DNA from: CAJBVG01 sp943360385 | Lineage (GTDB): Bacteria; Bacteroidota; Bacteroidia; Sphingobacteriales; Sphingobacteriaceae | DNA: 5,519 nt | Assembly (NCBI GenBank): GCA_943360385.1 | Contig: CALRIM020000192.1 | Location: forward strand, 1-5,519 | Reading direction: 5' to 3' | Part shown: one piece after another, positions 1 to 4,821 of the stretch | Numbering within the stretch: the stretch's first letter is position 1 | Layout of the letters: every line of letters begins with the position of its first letter | The notes under the pieces: model-generated | What the model was told of the DNA's origin: nothing | The model's input: the letters and a program-made list of their open reading frames with translations, nothing else | The model's database searches: none | Made by a program: the position numbers and the translations under genes

Positions 1-21
1 GAAACACGGAATTGAGGGGTA
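1..21 (+). repeat. Right half of hairpin-associated direct repeat, copy 1 (cut by window edge)
   Basis: The first 21 bases are identical to positions 671-691, where the same bases form the 3' arm of a hairpin. Here only the 3' arm is visible; the 5' arm would lie just outside the window. The two copies are in the same orientation, 670 bp apart, and enclose the toxin-antitoxin genes. The repeat runs into a small palindrome, GGGTACCC, at 17-24. The identity is seen directly; that this is a complete second hairpin copy is inference. Confidence 0.75.
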
Positions 22-43
22 CCCTTAATTCAAAATAAGTGCT

Positions 44-51
44 TATATTTG
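44..51 (+). promoter_or_regulatory. Bacteroidota -7 promoter element (TATATTTG) of the toxin-antitoxin operon
   Basis: TATATTTG matches the Bacteroidota primary-sigma -7 consensus TAnnTTTG exactly and lies 23 nt before the antitoxin start codon. Transcription would begin around 55-60, giving a leader of about 15-20 nt. I could not find a clear -33 TTTG at the expected spacing. The element abuts the palindromic operator at 51-70, so a bound antitoxin would cover the start site. The match is seen; activity is inferred. Confidence 0.6.
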
Positions 52-70
52 TACTTAATTAAGTACTTAA
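51..70. promoter_or_regulatory. Palindromic operator for antitoxin autorepression
   Basis: Two nested perfect palindromes overlap here: GTACTTAATTAAGTAC at 51-66 and TTAAGTACTTAA at 59-70. A related half-site, AAGTGCTTA, lies at 37-45 on the other side of the -7 element. In the E. coli YefM-YoeB system the antitoxin and its toxin complex repress their own promoter through palindromes with a TGTACA core; the TGTACT and AGTACT cores here are similar. The position between the -7 element and the antitoxin start fits autorepression. The palindromes are seen; the role as operator is inferred from the family. Confidence 0.65.
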
Positions 71-74
71 TAAA

Positions 75-332
75 ATGATTGCTGCGAATTATACAGAATT
101 ACGAACAGATCTAAAGAAATATTTAGATGAGGTAGAAGAAAATAATGAAACGCTTATTATTAAGCGAGGAACCGGAAAGGGAACTGTTTTAATATCAATG
201 GAGGAATATAATTCACTGATGGAAACAGTTCACTTACTGAGTTCAAAGAAAAATGCTGAGCATCTATTTGAGTCGATCGAACAAATGAAGCGTGGGGAAA
301 TTGTGAAAAAGAATTTGAAAGATTTAAAATGA
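75..332 (+). CDS. yefM: Type II antitoxin, YefM/Phd family
   Basis: This 85-residue protein is the antitoxin of a YefM-YoeB type II module. In the known family the N-terminal half dimerises and binds operator DNA, and the C-terminal tail wraps the toxin and blocks its active site. Family features seen are the N-terminal segment MIAANYTELRTDL (compare ISYSEARQNL in E. coli YefM), the central strand pattern IIKRG..TVLISMEEYNSL at about 28-48, and the following LLSSKKNAEHLFESI at 54-68, which matches YefM LLRSPANARRLMDSI. The C-terminal tail is lysine-rich. Length is normal for the family. The ATG at 75 follows an A-rich stretch without a Shine-Dalgarno, as usual in Bacteroidota. The stop overlaps the toxin start (ATGA), indicating translational coupling. 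It probably represses its own promoter through the palindromes at 51-70. Confidence 0.92.
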   Translation: MIAANYTELRTDLKKYLDEVEENNETLIIKRGTGKGTVLISMEEYNSLMETVHLLSSKKNAEHLFESIEQMKRGEIVKKNLKDLK

Positions 333-583
333 AAATTATTTTTTCGGAAAGTGCTTGGGAAGATTATAATTCTTGGTTACTCGACAACAAAAAAATGTTG
401 AATAAAATAAACATTTTAATTCGTGATATTGAACAACACGCCTATTCTGGAAAAGGAAAACCTGAGGCATTGAAGTATGATTTATCTGGATTATGGTCGA
501 GGAGAATAGACCAAGAACATAGGTTAGTTTACAAGGTAGAAAATGGTGCTATTTATATCTTTGCTTGCAGATACCATTATTAA
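329..583 (+). CDS. yoeB: YoeB-type mRNA interferase toxin
   Basis: This 84-residue protein is a ribosome-dependent mRNA interferase of the RelE/YoeB superfamily, which cuts mRNA in the ribosomal A site when the labile antitoxin is lost. It has the same length as E. coli YoeB and aligns along its whole length: WEDYNSW near the N-terminus, GKGKPEALK at 41-49, LSGLWSRRID at 52-61, EHRLVYKV at 63-70 and a C-terminal ACRYHY. The known catalytic residues Glu46, Arg65 and His83, plus terminal Tyr84, are all present at the same numbers, so the toxin looks intact and active. It overlaps the antitoxin stop by four bases (ATGA), so the two are made from one transcript. The pair lies between two direct copies of a hairpin-associated repeat, which may mean it was acquired as a cassette. 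Confidence 0.95.
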   Translation: MKIIFSESAWEDYNSWLLDNKKMLNKINILIRDIEQHAYSGKGKPEALKYDLSGLWSRRIDQEHRLVYKVENGAIYIFACRYHY

Positions 584-585
584 TA

Positions 586-617
586 GCTGATGTGCTAATA
601 TGCAGATATGCTAATGG
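586..617. repeat. 8-bp tandem microrepeat (GCTRATAT-like), four units
   Basis: Directly after the toxin stop there are four degenerate 8-mers: GCTGATGT, GCTAATAT, GCAGATAT and GCTAATGG. The same unit recurs in better form at 1065-1112. It is non-coding and has no obvious terminator structure. Confidence 0.7.
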
Positions 618-643
618 ATAGTAAATAATTAAAATAAGTATAA

Positions 644-691
644 ACCGGTCCTCGAATGAAGTGTTTCGCAGAAACACGGAATTGAGGGGTA
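644..691 (+). repeat. Hairpin-forming repeat, copy 2 (complete)
   Basis: A long imperfect hairpin can be drawn by hand. GTGTTTC (661-667) pairs with GAAACAC (671-677) over a GCA loop. Below it is a symmetric purine internal loop, GAA (658-660) against GGA (678-680), which could form tandem G-A pairs. Then AAT (655-657) pairs with ATT (681-683), G654 bulges, and CCTC (650-653) pairs with GAGG (684-687). ACC (644-646) could pair with GGT (688-690) if 647-649 bulge. Positions 671-691 repeat 1-21 exactly. No T-tract follows, so it is not a classic intrinsic terminator. It might be a REP-like element, a cassette recombination site, or a structured RNA between genes; the sequence alone does not decide. 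Confidence 0.7.
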
Positions 692-721
692 ATCGTAAAT
701 TTATAACCGTTAATTTATTTT

Positions 722-1066
722 ATGTATTTCGAACGAAAAGACCAACAAGTAATAAGCATTCCTCATTTTATTAGGAGGATGCTTCGGTATTCATTATTTG
801 CAATACTTTTAATTGCCTTATCGGTATTAATGGGAATGATAGGTTACCACTCTTTATCCGATTGCTCTTGGGTGGATAGTTTCCACATGGCTTGTTTAAT
901 TTTAACAGGTATGGGGCCAGTGGTAGAAATGAAAACCAATGCTGCAAAAATTTTCTCCTCACTTTATGCTCTATACAGTGGGGTAGCATTTTTAACTATT
1001 TCAGGGGTGTTTTTTGCACCAATAATTCATAGGATTTTACATATTCTCCAGGTAGACGCGGATTAA
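722..1066 (+). CDS. Small two-helix membrane protein, degenerate K+-channel-pore-like
   Basis: The 114-residue protein has a short basic N-terminus, a first membrane helix at about 22-42 (rich in L, I, A), a short re-entrant-looking stretch SWVDSFHMACLILTGMGPV at 49-67, and a second helix at about 77-105 ending in APIIHRILH. This helix-pore-helix order matches the pore module of two-transmembrane potassium channels (Ion_trans_2 type). However, the selectivity filter TVGYG is replaced by TGMGP, so potassium selectivity is doubtful. I recall similar bacterial proteins with GMGPV, a K-F-S-YAL-SG second helix and an APxxHRxLH end, annotated as hypothetical or two-pore-channel-like; this is memory, not a search. 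The ATG at 722 is the first in frame and gives a sensible N-terminus. The gene stands alone, between the hairpin repeat and an 8-bp microrepeat that begins within its stop codon. Real gene: quite sure; function: unknown. Confidence 0.8.
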   Translation: MYFERKDQQVISIPHFIRRMLRYSLFAILLIALSVLMGMIGYHSLSDCSWVDSFHMACLILTGMGPVVEMKTNAAKIFSSLYALYSGVAFLTISGVFFAPIIHRILHILQVDAD

Positions 1067-1131
1067 TATGCTGATATGCTAATATGCTGATATGCTGATA
1101 TGTTGATATTTTAATTCTTAATTCTTAATTC
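1065..1131. repeat. Tandem microrepeats: 8-mer RATATGCT then 7-mer TTAATTC
   Basis: From 1065 to 1112 there are six 8-bp units: AATATGCT, GATATGCT, AATATGCT, GATATGCT, GATATGTT and GATATTTT. They are followed by three TTAATTC units (1111-1131). The 8-mer is the same family as 586-617. The array fills almost the whole gap between the two genes, leaving about 11 nt before the next start codon, and the last two bases of the upstream stop codon already belong to it. Confidence 0.85.
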
Positions 1132-1142
1132 GTTTTAGTGTT

Positions 1143-2300
1143 ATGTTCAAAAATGCCTTAACTGCAATTGCTTTATTTATATCCACCATATCGGTTAACG
1201 CGCAAGTTCATTATGGGAAGAACAATTTTACAGAGTACCATCGTGGTTCGCTACCAATTATAATATCTGTTCCTCATGGTGGGTTAGTTGAACCCGACAG
1301 CATTCCCGACCGTATTTGTAATAATCCTACAACTGTTACCGACTCTAAAACAATTGAATTGGCGATGCAAATAGATTCTGCTTTCTTCAATAAAACAGGT
1401 TGCCATATTCATTTAATTATTTGCAATTTAAAAAGAACAAAACTAGATAGTAATCGTAATTTAAGTGATGGAGCATGTGGTAATTCTATAGCCGAAACAG
1501 CGTGGACAGAATTTCATAATTATATAGATTCTGCGCAAGCATTCGCTTTGGCAGAAAACAATAACAAAGCATTTTATATTGATCTTCATGGACATGGTAA
1601 GGTAAACCAGCGCTTAGAATTAGGTTATTTATTAAGCGATAATTATTTAGAACTTCCAGATAGTGTACTTAATACTTCAAAGTATATTGTGAAAAGTTCT
1701 ATTCAAAACTTAGTGAATACAAATGTACATGTGGAGAAACATGCTGATTTGTTAAGAGGCACAAATTCTTTGGGTACTATGCTTGGTAATGCAGGATTTC
1801 CTTCGGTTCCGAGTATTCAAATTCCGAAACCAGATACTACTACTAATTATTTCGATGGTGGATACAATACAGAGAATTATACTAGTAAAGTGCCTGGAAA
1901 TATTGTAAACGGCTTACAAATAGAATGTAATAATACTGGTGTTAGGGATACTTATTTAAACAGAAAATTGTTTGCAGATAGTTTATCAAATATTTTAATT
2001 AGGTATCTCAGTTATCATCAAAACATTCAACTTTCTACATGCAATGTTTCTGGAATTAATAAGAGTTATTCCTCAGAATTACTTGTTTTTCCTAGTATTT
2101 TAGGTGCAGATAGAGTTTTGTATTTTAGTAATGAGAATGTATGGAATCAACAGTTTTCAATATATAACAGCATGGGCCAGTTGGTTCAATTTGGATTAAT
2201 TTCTACAGAAAAAAACATTCATGTTAATTTAACTTTACCTGCTGGAATGTATTTTATTCAGCATGGCTCGGGTTATGCAAAGTTTGTCATTGGTCCATAG
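1143..2300 (+). CDS. Secreted N-formylglutamate amidohydrolase-like hydrolase with T9SS sorting tail
   Basis: This 385-residue protein has a Sec signal peptide (hydrophobic 5-19, likely cleavage in SVNA|Q near residue 20). A central domain at about 35-295 resembles the N-formylglutamate amidohydrolase family (PF05013), metal-dependent enzymes with a carboxypeptidase-like fold. Matching motifs are IIISVPHGG (39-47, His45), LKRTKLDSNRNL (96-107), FYIDLHGHG (144-152, His149 and His151) and LQIECN (258-263, Glu261). By analogy with the wider metallopeptidase-like clan, I infer that His45, possibly Glu50, and His149 bind metal and Glu261 helps catalysis; this needs a structural alignment. The last about 75 residues (VFPSIL..., IYNSMGQLVQ, LPAGMYFIQ, KFVIGP) form a T9SS type A sorting domain, so the product should cross the outer membrane and be surface-attached or released. 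Strict formylglutamate hydrolysis is unlikely for an extracellular enzyme; an N-acyl amino acid or polyglutamate-like substrate is possible. No histidine-utilisation genes are nearby. Confidence 0.85.
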   Translation: MFKNALTAIALFISTISVNAQVHYGKNNFTEYHRGSLPIIISVPHGGLVEPDSIPDRICNNPTTVTDSKTIELAMQIDSAFFNKTGCHIHLIICNLKRTKLDSNRNLSDGACGNSIAETAWTEFHNYIDSAQAFALAENNNKAFYIDLHGHGKVNQRLELGYLLSDNYLELPDSVLNTSKYIVKSSIQNLVNTNVHVEKHADLLRGTNSLGTMLGNAGFPSVPSIQIPKPDTTTNYFDGGYNTENYTSKVPGNIVNGLQIECNNTGVRDTYLNRKLFADSLSNILIRYLSYHQNIQLSTCNVSGINKSYSSELLVFPSILGADRVLYFSNENVWNQQFSIYNSMGQLVQFGLISTEKNIHVNLTLPAGMYFIQHGSGYAKFVIGP

Positions 2301-2302
2301 TT

Positions 2303-2326
2303 TTACGTCCATCGTCTTACGTCTAT
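2303..2326. repeat. 14-bp-period direct repeat (TTACGTCYAT)
   Basis: TTACGTCCAT (2303-2312) and TTACGTCTAT (2317-2326) repeat with a 14-bp period, and a weaker trace, GTCCAACGT, follows to about 2336. It starts two bases after the upstream stop codon. No hairpin or T-tract suggests a terminator. Confidence 0.6.
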
Positions 2327-2385
2327 AGTCCAACGTTTAAAGAAATTACTATTACTTTGACATTATTCTGCGATATTTGATAGGT

Positions 2386-2408
2386 AATTCACAACTCATA
2401 ATTCACAA
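2386..2408. repeat. Short direct repeat (AATTCACAA x2)
   Basis: AATTCACAA occurs at 2386-2394 and 2400-2408, again 14 bp apart, just before the start codon at 2417. It belongs to the low-complexity filler typical of the gaps in this window. No function is evident. Confidence 0.5.
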
Positions 2409-2416
2409 TTATAAAG

Positions 2417-2908
2417 ATGTTCACAGAATCACAATCGTTTAAAAAATGGTGGCAATTGGTAATAGTTACAATACCACATGGCATTTTTCTTTATGGCATT
2501 TATCAACAAGTAATTTTAAACGTTCCTTTTGGCGATAATCCTATGCCCAATGCTGGGTTATTTATAGCAGAAAGTATAATGATTATATTGACCTATTTTC
2601 TTCTTATACTTCGTTTAGAAACTTCTATAACAGAAGAGGGGATAATGATTCGTTTTTATCCGATTCACAGGAAATTTCGATTATATAAATGGGACCGAAT
2701 AGAAAAGGCCTTCGTGAGAGAATTTAATCCCATCACCGAATATGGCGGTTGGGGCTTCCGAACAAGTATGAAAGGCAACGGAAAAGCTTGGACGACCTCT
2801 GGAAATAAGGGATTGCAAATAATAACAAAAGATGGTAATATGTTTCTGGTGAGCACTCAGAAACCAGAAGAACTCGACGCAGTACTTTCTACATACCTAA
2901 AGCAATAA
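2417..2908 (+). CDS. Membrane protein with two TM helices and PH-like cytoplasmic domain
   Basis: The 163-residue protein has two predicted membrane helices (about 12-34 and 46-66) followed by a soluble, strand-rich C-terminal part. The order TSITEEGIMIRFYPIHRKFRLYKWDRIEKAFV (about 69-100; beta strands around an ITEEGI turn) and a final helix EELDAVLSTYL resemble bacterial PH domains found after paired membrane helices. The segment FNPITEYGGWGFR (103-115), with a later TTSGNKGLQI (126-135), is striking, and I recall it as conserved in Bacteroidota proteins of unknown function. No catalytic motif is seen. The gene ends 29 nt before the CLC transporter, without a terminator, so the two are probably co-transcribed, but a functional link is only inferred. 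The start ATG at 2417 places the first helix close to the N-terminus, and there is no signal peptide cleavage site. Confidence 0.8.
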   Translation: MFTESQSFKKWWQLVIVTIPHGIFLYGIYQQVILNVPFGDNPMPNAGLFIAESIMIILTYFLLILRLETSITEEGIMIRFYPIHRKFRLYKWDRIEKAFVREFNPITEYGGWGFRTSMKGNGKAWTTSGNKGLQIITKDGNMFLVSTQKPEELDAVLSTYLKQ

Positions 2909-2937
2909 TAATTTATGAGATAGCTGATTTTATTTCA

Positions 2938-4119
2938 ATGAAAAAAATAAGAACTATTATCTTCTGGGTTTTACTAATTTCCTTAATAGGAATATTAGTG
3001 GGTTCAGCTTCTGCTTTTTTTCTTTGGACTTTAGATCTAGTTACTCGATATCGTATTTCAAATTCTCGAATTATCTATTTTTTACCATTAGCTGGATTGG
3101 CAGTTGGATTAACGTACCATTATTTTGGTGATAGAGTTTCTAAAGGAAATAATTTATTAATTGAAGAGTTTCATTCGCCTAAGGATGTGATACCATTACG
3201 TATGGCGCCAATGGTATATATTGGCACAATAATTTCTCATTTATTTGGTGCTTCTGTGGGTAGGGAAGGAACTGCATTGCAAATGGGTGGGGCAATTGCA
3301 GATCAGTTTACTCACTATTTTAAATTAACCGTTGATGATCGGAAAGCACTCATAATTATTGGTATTAGCGCTGGTTTTGCGTCGGTGTTTGGAACTCCAA
3401 TAGCAGGTGCAATTTTTGCCTTGGAAGTTTTTCATATCCGGAAATTGCAATACAAATATGCCTTACATAGCCTACTCGCTGCCTTTGTGGCGCATTATGT
3501 TTGTTTAGCTTGGGGAATACATCATTCGCACTATTCTATTCCATTTGTCCCAGAAGTTTCTTTTATGAACTTATTCTGGACAATTAATGCTGGAATAATT
3601 TTTGGATTGATTGCTTTATTGTTTTCTAAATTCACTCATTTATTTACAAACGTATCTGATAAAATTATTAAGTATGCCCCTCTTAAACCCTTTGTTGGGG
3701 GAATAATACTTGTCCTCTTATATTATTTTTTCGATTTAAATAAATTTATGGGATTAGGCTTGCCAAGCATTGCTAACTCTTTTATTCAACCGATGCCTGT
3801 GCAAGATTTTCTAATTAAATTATTGCTTACTGCTTTTACCATCGGATTAGGATTTAAAGGTGGTGAAGTAACACCCTTGTTTTTCATTGGAGCCACGCTC
3901 GGAAATGCACTCATTTGGTTTATTCCATTGCCTCTGCCATTGCTTGTAGGCTTAGGATTTGTTTCTGTTTTTGCCGGCGCCACTAATACGGTAGTTGCTT
4001 GTATTGTAATGGGATTAGAGTTATTCGGAATGGGGAGTGGAGTTTATATTGTGATTGCTTGTTTGGTGGCGTTTCTGTTTTCTGGAAGAACCAGTGTTTA
4101 TACTTCTCAAAAAAAATAA
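2938..4119 (+). CDS. eriC: CLC-type fluoride/proton antiporter (CLC-F)
   Basis: This 393-residue inner-membrane protein of the CLC family has about ten hydrophobic segments and no C-terminal CBS domains. Canonical CLCs carry GSGIP, GREGP and GxFxP anion-site motifs. Here they read GNNLL (70-74), GREGT (108-112, with the gating glutamate Glu110) and GFKGGEVTPLF (305-315). Loss of the filter serine in favour of Asn, together with GREGT, is the signature of the CLC-F subclade, which exports fluoride in exchange for protons and protects against fluoride toxicity. In GTPIAGAIFALEV (152-164) the first glutamate of the canonical EE pair is kept, but the inner proton glutamate aligns with Val164. Automated annotation would probably say chloride channel. 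No fluoride riboswitch is visible in the 29-nt leader or in the 116-nt gap before the upstream gene, so expression may be constitutive with that gene. Family assignment is secure; fluoride specificity is inferred from motifs. Confidence 0.9.
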   Translation: MKKIRTIIFWVLLISLIGILVGSASAFFLWTLDLVTRYRISNSRIIYFLPLAGLAVGLTYHYFGDRVSKGNNLLIEEFHSPKDVIPLRMAPMVYIGTIISHLFGASVGREGTALQMGGAIADQFTHYFKLTVDDRKALIIIGISAGFASVFGTPIAGAIFALEVFHIRKLQYKYALHSLLAAFVAHYVCLAWGIHHSHYSIPFVPEVSFMNLFWTINAGIIFGLIALLFSKFTHLFTNVSDKIIKYAPLKPFVGGIILVLLYYFFDLNKFMGLGLPSIANSFIQPMPVQDFLIKLLLTAFTIGLGFKGGEVTPLFFIGATLGNALIWFIPLPLPLLVGLGFVSVFAGATNTVVACIVMGLELFGMGSGVYIVIACLVAFLFSGRTSVYTSQKK

Positions 4120-4131
4120 GATAATATTTCT

Positions 4132-4194
4132 CGCAGAGGCGCTAAGGTTCCGCAGAGTTCGCTAAGATTAGAAGTTCAGAAGATTAGAAGTTCA
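4132..4194. repeat. Two adjacent direct-repeat pairs in the gap after the CLC gene
   Basis: CGCAGAG..GCTAAG occurs at 4132-4146 and again, with a one-base longer spacer, at 4151-4166. It is followed by AGATTAGAAGTTCA at 4165-4178 and 4181-4194 (period 16). Purine-rich repeats of this style are common between genes in Bacteroidota. The rest of the 200-nt gap (4209-4319) is AT-rich and shows no gene or clear promoter. Confidence 0.75.
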
Positions 4195-4208
4195 AAAGTT
4201 CGGAAATT
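4187..4208 (+). repeat. Left arm of 22-nt inverted repeat flanking the four-helix-bundle gene
   Basis: This arm is complementary to 4720-4741 at 21 of 22 positions. The arms enclose 511 nt containing the whole four-helix-bundle gene. The left arm grows out of the AGAAGTTC microrepeat, so a shared repeat family in opposite orientations is an alternative to a purpose-built pair. Confidence 0.75.
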
Positions 4209-4319
4209 ATTTTATTGAAGAAAGTTGCATTTATGCAGGATTATATATGCATGATTCTTAGCATAGGAATTTTTTAGTTTCAATTTTAAGATGATACTTG
4301 TTTCTAATTTTTTTTGAAA

Positions 4320-4706
4320 ATGAGAAATGAAGTTTTAATTTATAGAAGTCTGGAGTTAGCTGAATTAGCCATTGACCTTTCTGATCAATTGGAAAATATA
4401 AATAAGAAACCAATAGCAATACAGTTGCTAAAATGTGGCACCTCAGTAGGTGCAAATATTAATGAATCAACTAATGCAGAAAGCATAATAGATTATATTC
4501 ATAAAATATCAATTGCTAATAAGGAGCTTTCAGAATTTGAATATTGGATTAACCTTTGCAAAAAAAAGGAATTAGTTTTAATCGATGATGAAGTTTTTTC
4601 AATTGTAATACATCTCCAGAAAACAATAACTAGATTGATATTTACTAGTAGAAAAGAACTCGAGAGACAAGAGAATATAAAGAAAACAAAGAAAGCAAAA
4701 AAGTAA
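4320..4706 (+). CDS. Four-helix-bundle protein, 23S rRNA intervening-sequence (IVP/S23) family
   Basis: The product is 128 residues from the ATG at 4320; an in-frame TTG at 4314 would add two residues but is less likely. It is predicted to be almost wholly helical (about 7-27, 32-49, 52-80 and 88-112) with a lysine-rich tail. The core IQLLKCGTSVGANINEST (34-51) and the following KISIANKELSEFEYWI (62-77) match the family signature RSGTSIGANIxEA...IAxKExxExxYWL of TIGR02436-type proteins. These were first described in intervening sequences inside 23S rRNA of Leptospira and others, and occur free-standing in many Bacteroidota. The fold is shared with the accessory protein Avd of diversity-generating retroelements, but no reverse transcriptase or template repeat is visible here. 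Biochemical role is unknown; basic bundles of this fold can bind nucleic acid. A 22-nt inverted repeat flanks the gene, recalling the paired ends of rRNA intervening sequences. Confidence 0.9.
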   Translation: MRNEVLIYRSLELAELAIDLSDQLENINKKPIAIQLLKCGTSVGANINESTNAESIIDYIHKISIANKELSEFEYWINLCKKKELVLIDDEVFSIVIHLQKTITRLIFTSRKELERQENIKKTKKAKK

Positions 4707-4719
4707 TTCTGATTTTCTG

Positions 4720-4741
4720 AATTTCCGATCTTTTGAACTTC
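4720..4741 (+). repeat. Right arm of 22-nt inverted repeat flanking the four-helix-bundle gene
   Basis: This is the reverse complement of 4187-4208 with a single mismatch. It lies 13 nt after the stop codon. With the left arm, a transcript could form a long stem with the gene in its loop. It has no following T-run and is not a local hairpin, so it is not an ordinary terminator. Confidence 0.75.
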
Positions 4742-4821
4742 CGAATAATAAACGCAATGAGCTTTCGTTTTAGTTAAAAATCTGGACATGAACCAAAGCT
4801 CTACTCGCTAAATTCATAAAC

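Noticed and set aside
644..691. Hairpin repeat as an integron attC site
   Set aside because: The structure and the toxin-antitoxin cargo fit a cassette, but the conserved outer boxes (RYYYAAC and GTTRRRY) are not present, and no integrase is in view. It is kept only as an unclassified repeat.
644..691. Hairpin as an intrinsic terminator of the toxin-antitoxin operon
   Set aside because: The stem is long and interrupted, and no run of T follows it.
771..989. A 72-codon minus-strand frame inside the channel-like gene
   Set aside because: It is a shadow of the + strand membrane protein, with no start context or family resemblance.
2357..2384. TTGACA at 2357-2362 with GATAGG near 2379-2384 as a promoter for the PH-like/CLC pair
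   Set aside because: The -35-like hexamer is perfect for E. coli sigma70, but the -10 side is poor. The Bacteroidota -7 element is only approximate (GATATTTG at 2372) and sits at the wrong spacing.
4120..4319. Diversity-generating retroelement suggested by the Avd-like fold of the four-helix-bundle protein
   Set aside because: There is no reverse transcriptase, template repeat or variable-repeat gene in the window; the sequence motif fits the rRNA intervening-sequence family better.
4499..4789. A 96-codon open frame on the minus strand
   Set aside because: It is antisense to most of the four-helix-bundle gene and has no recognisable motif; the AT-rich opposite strand explains it.
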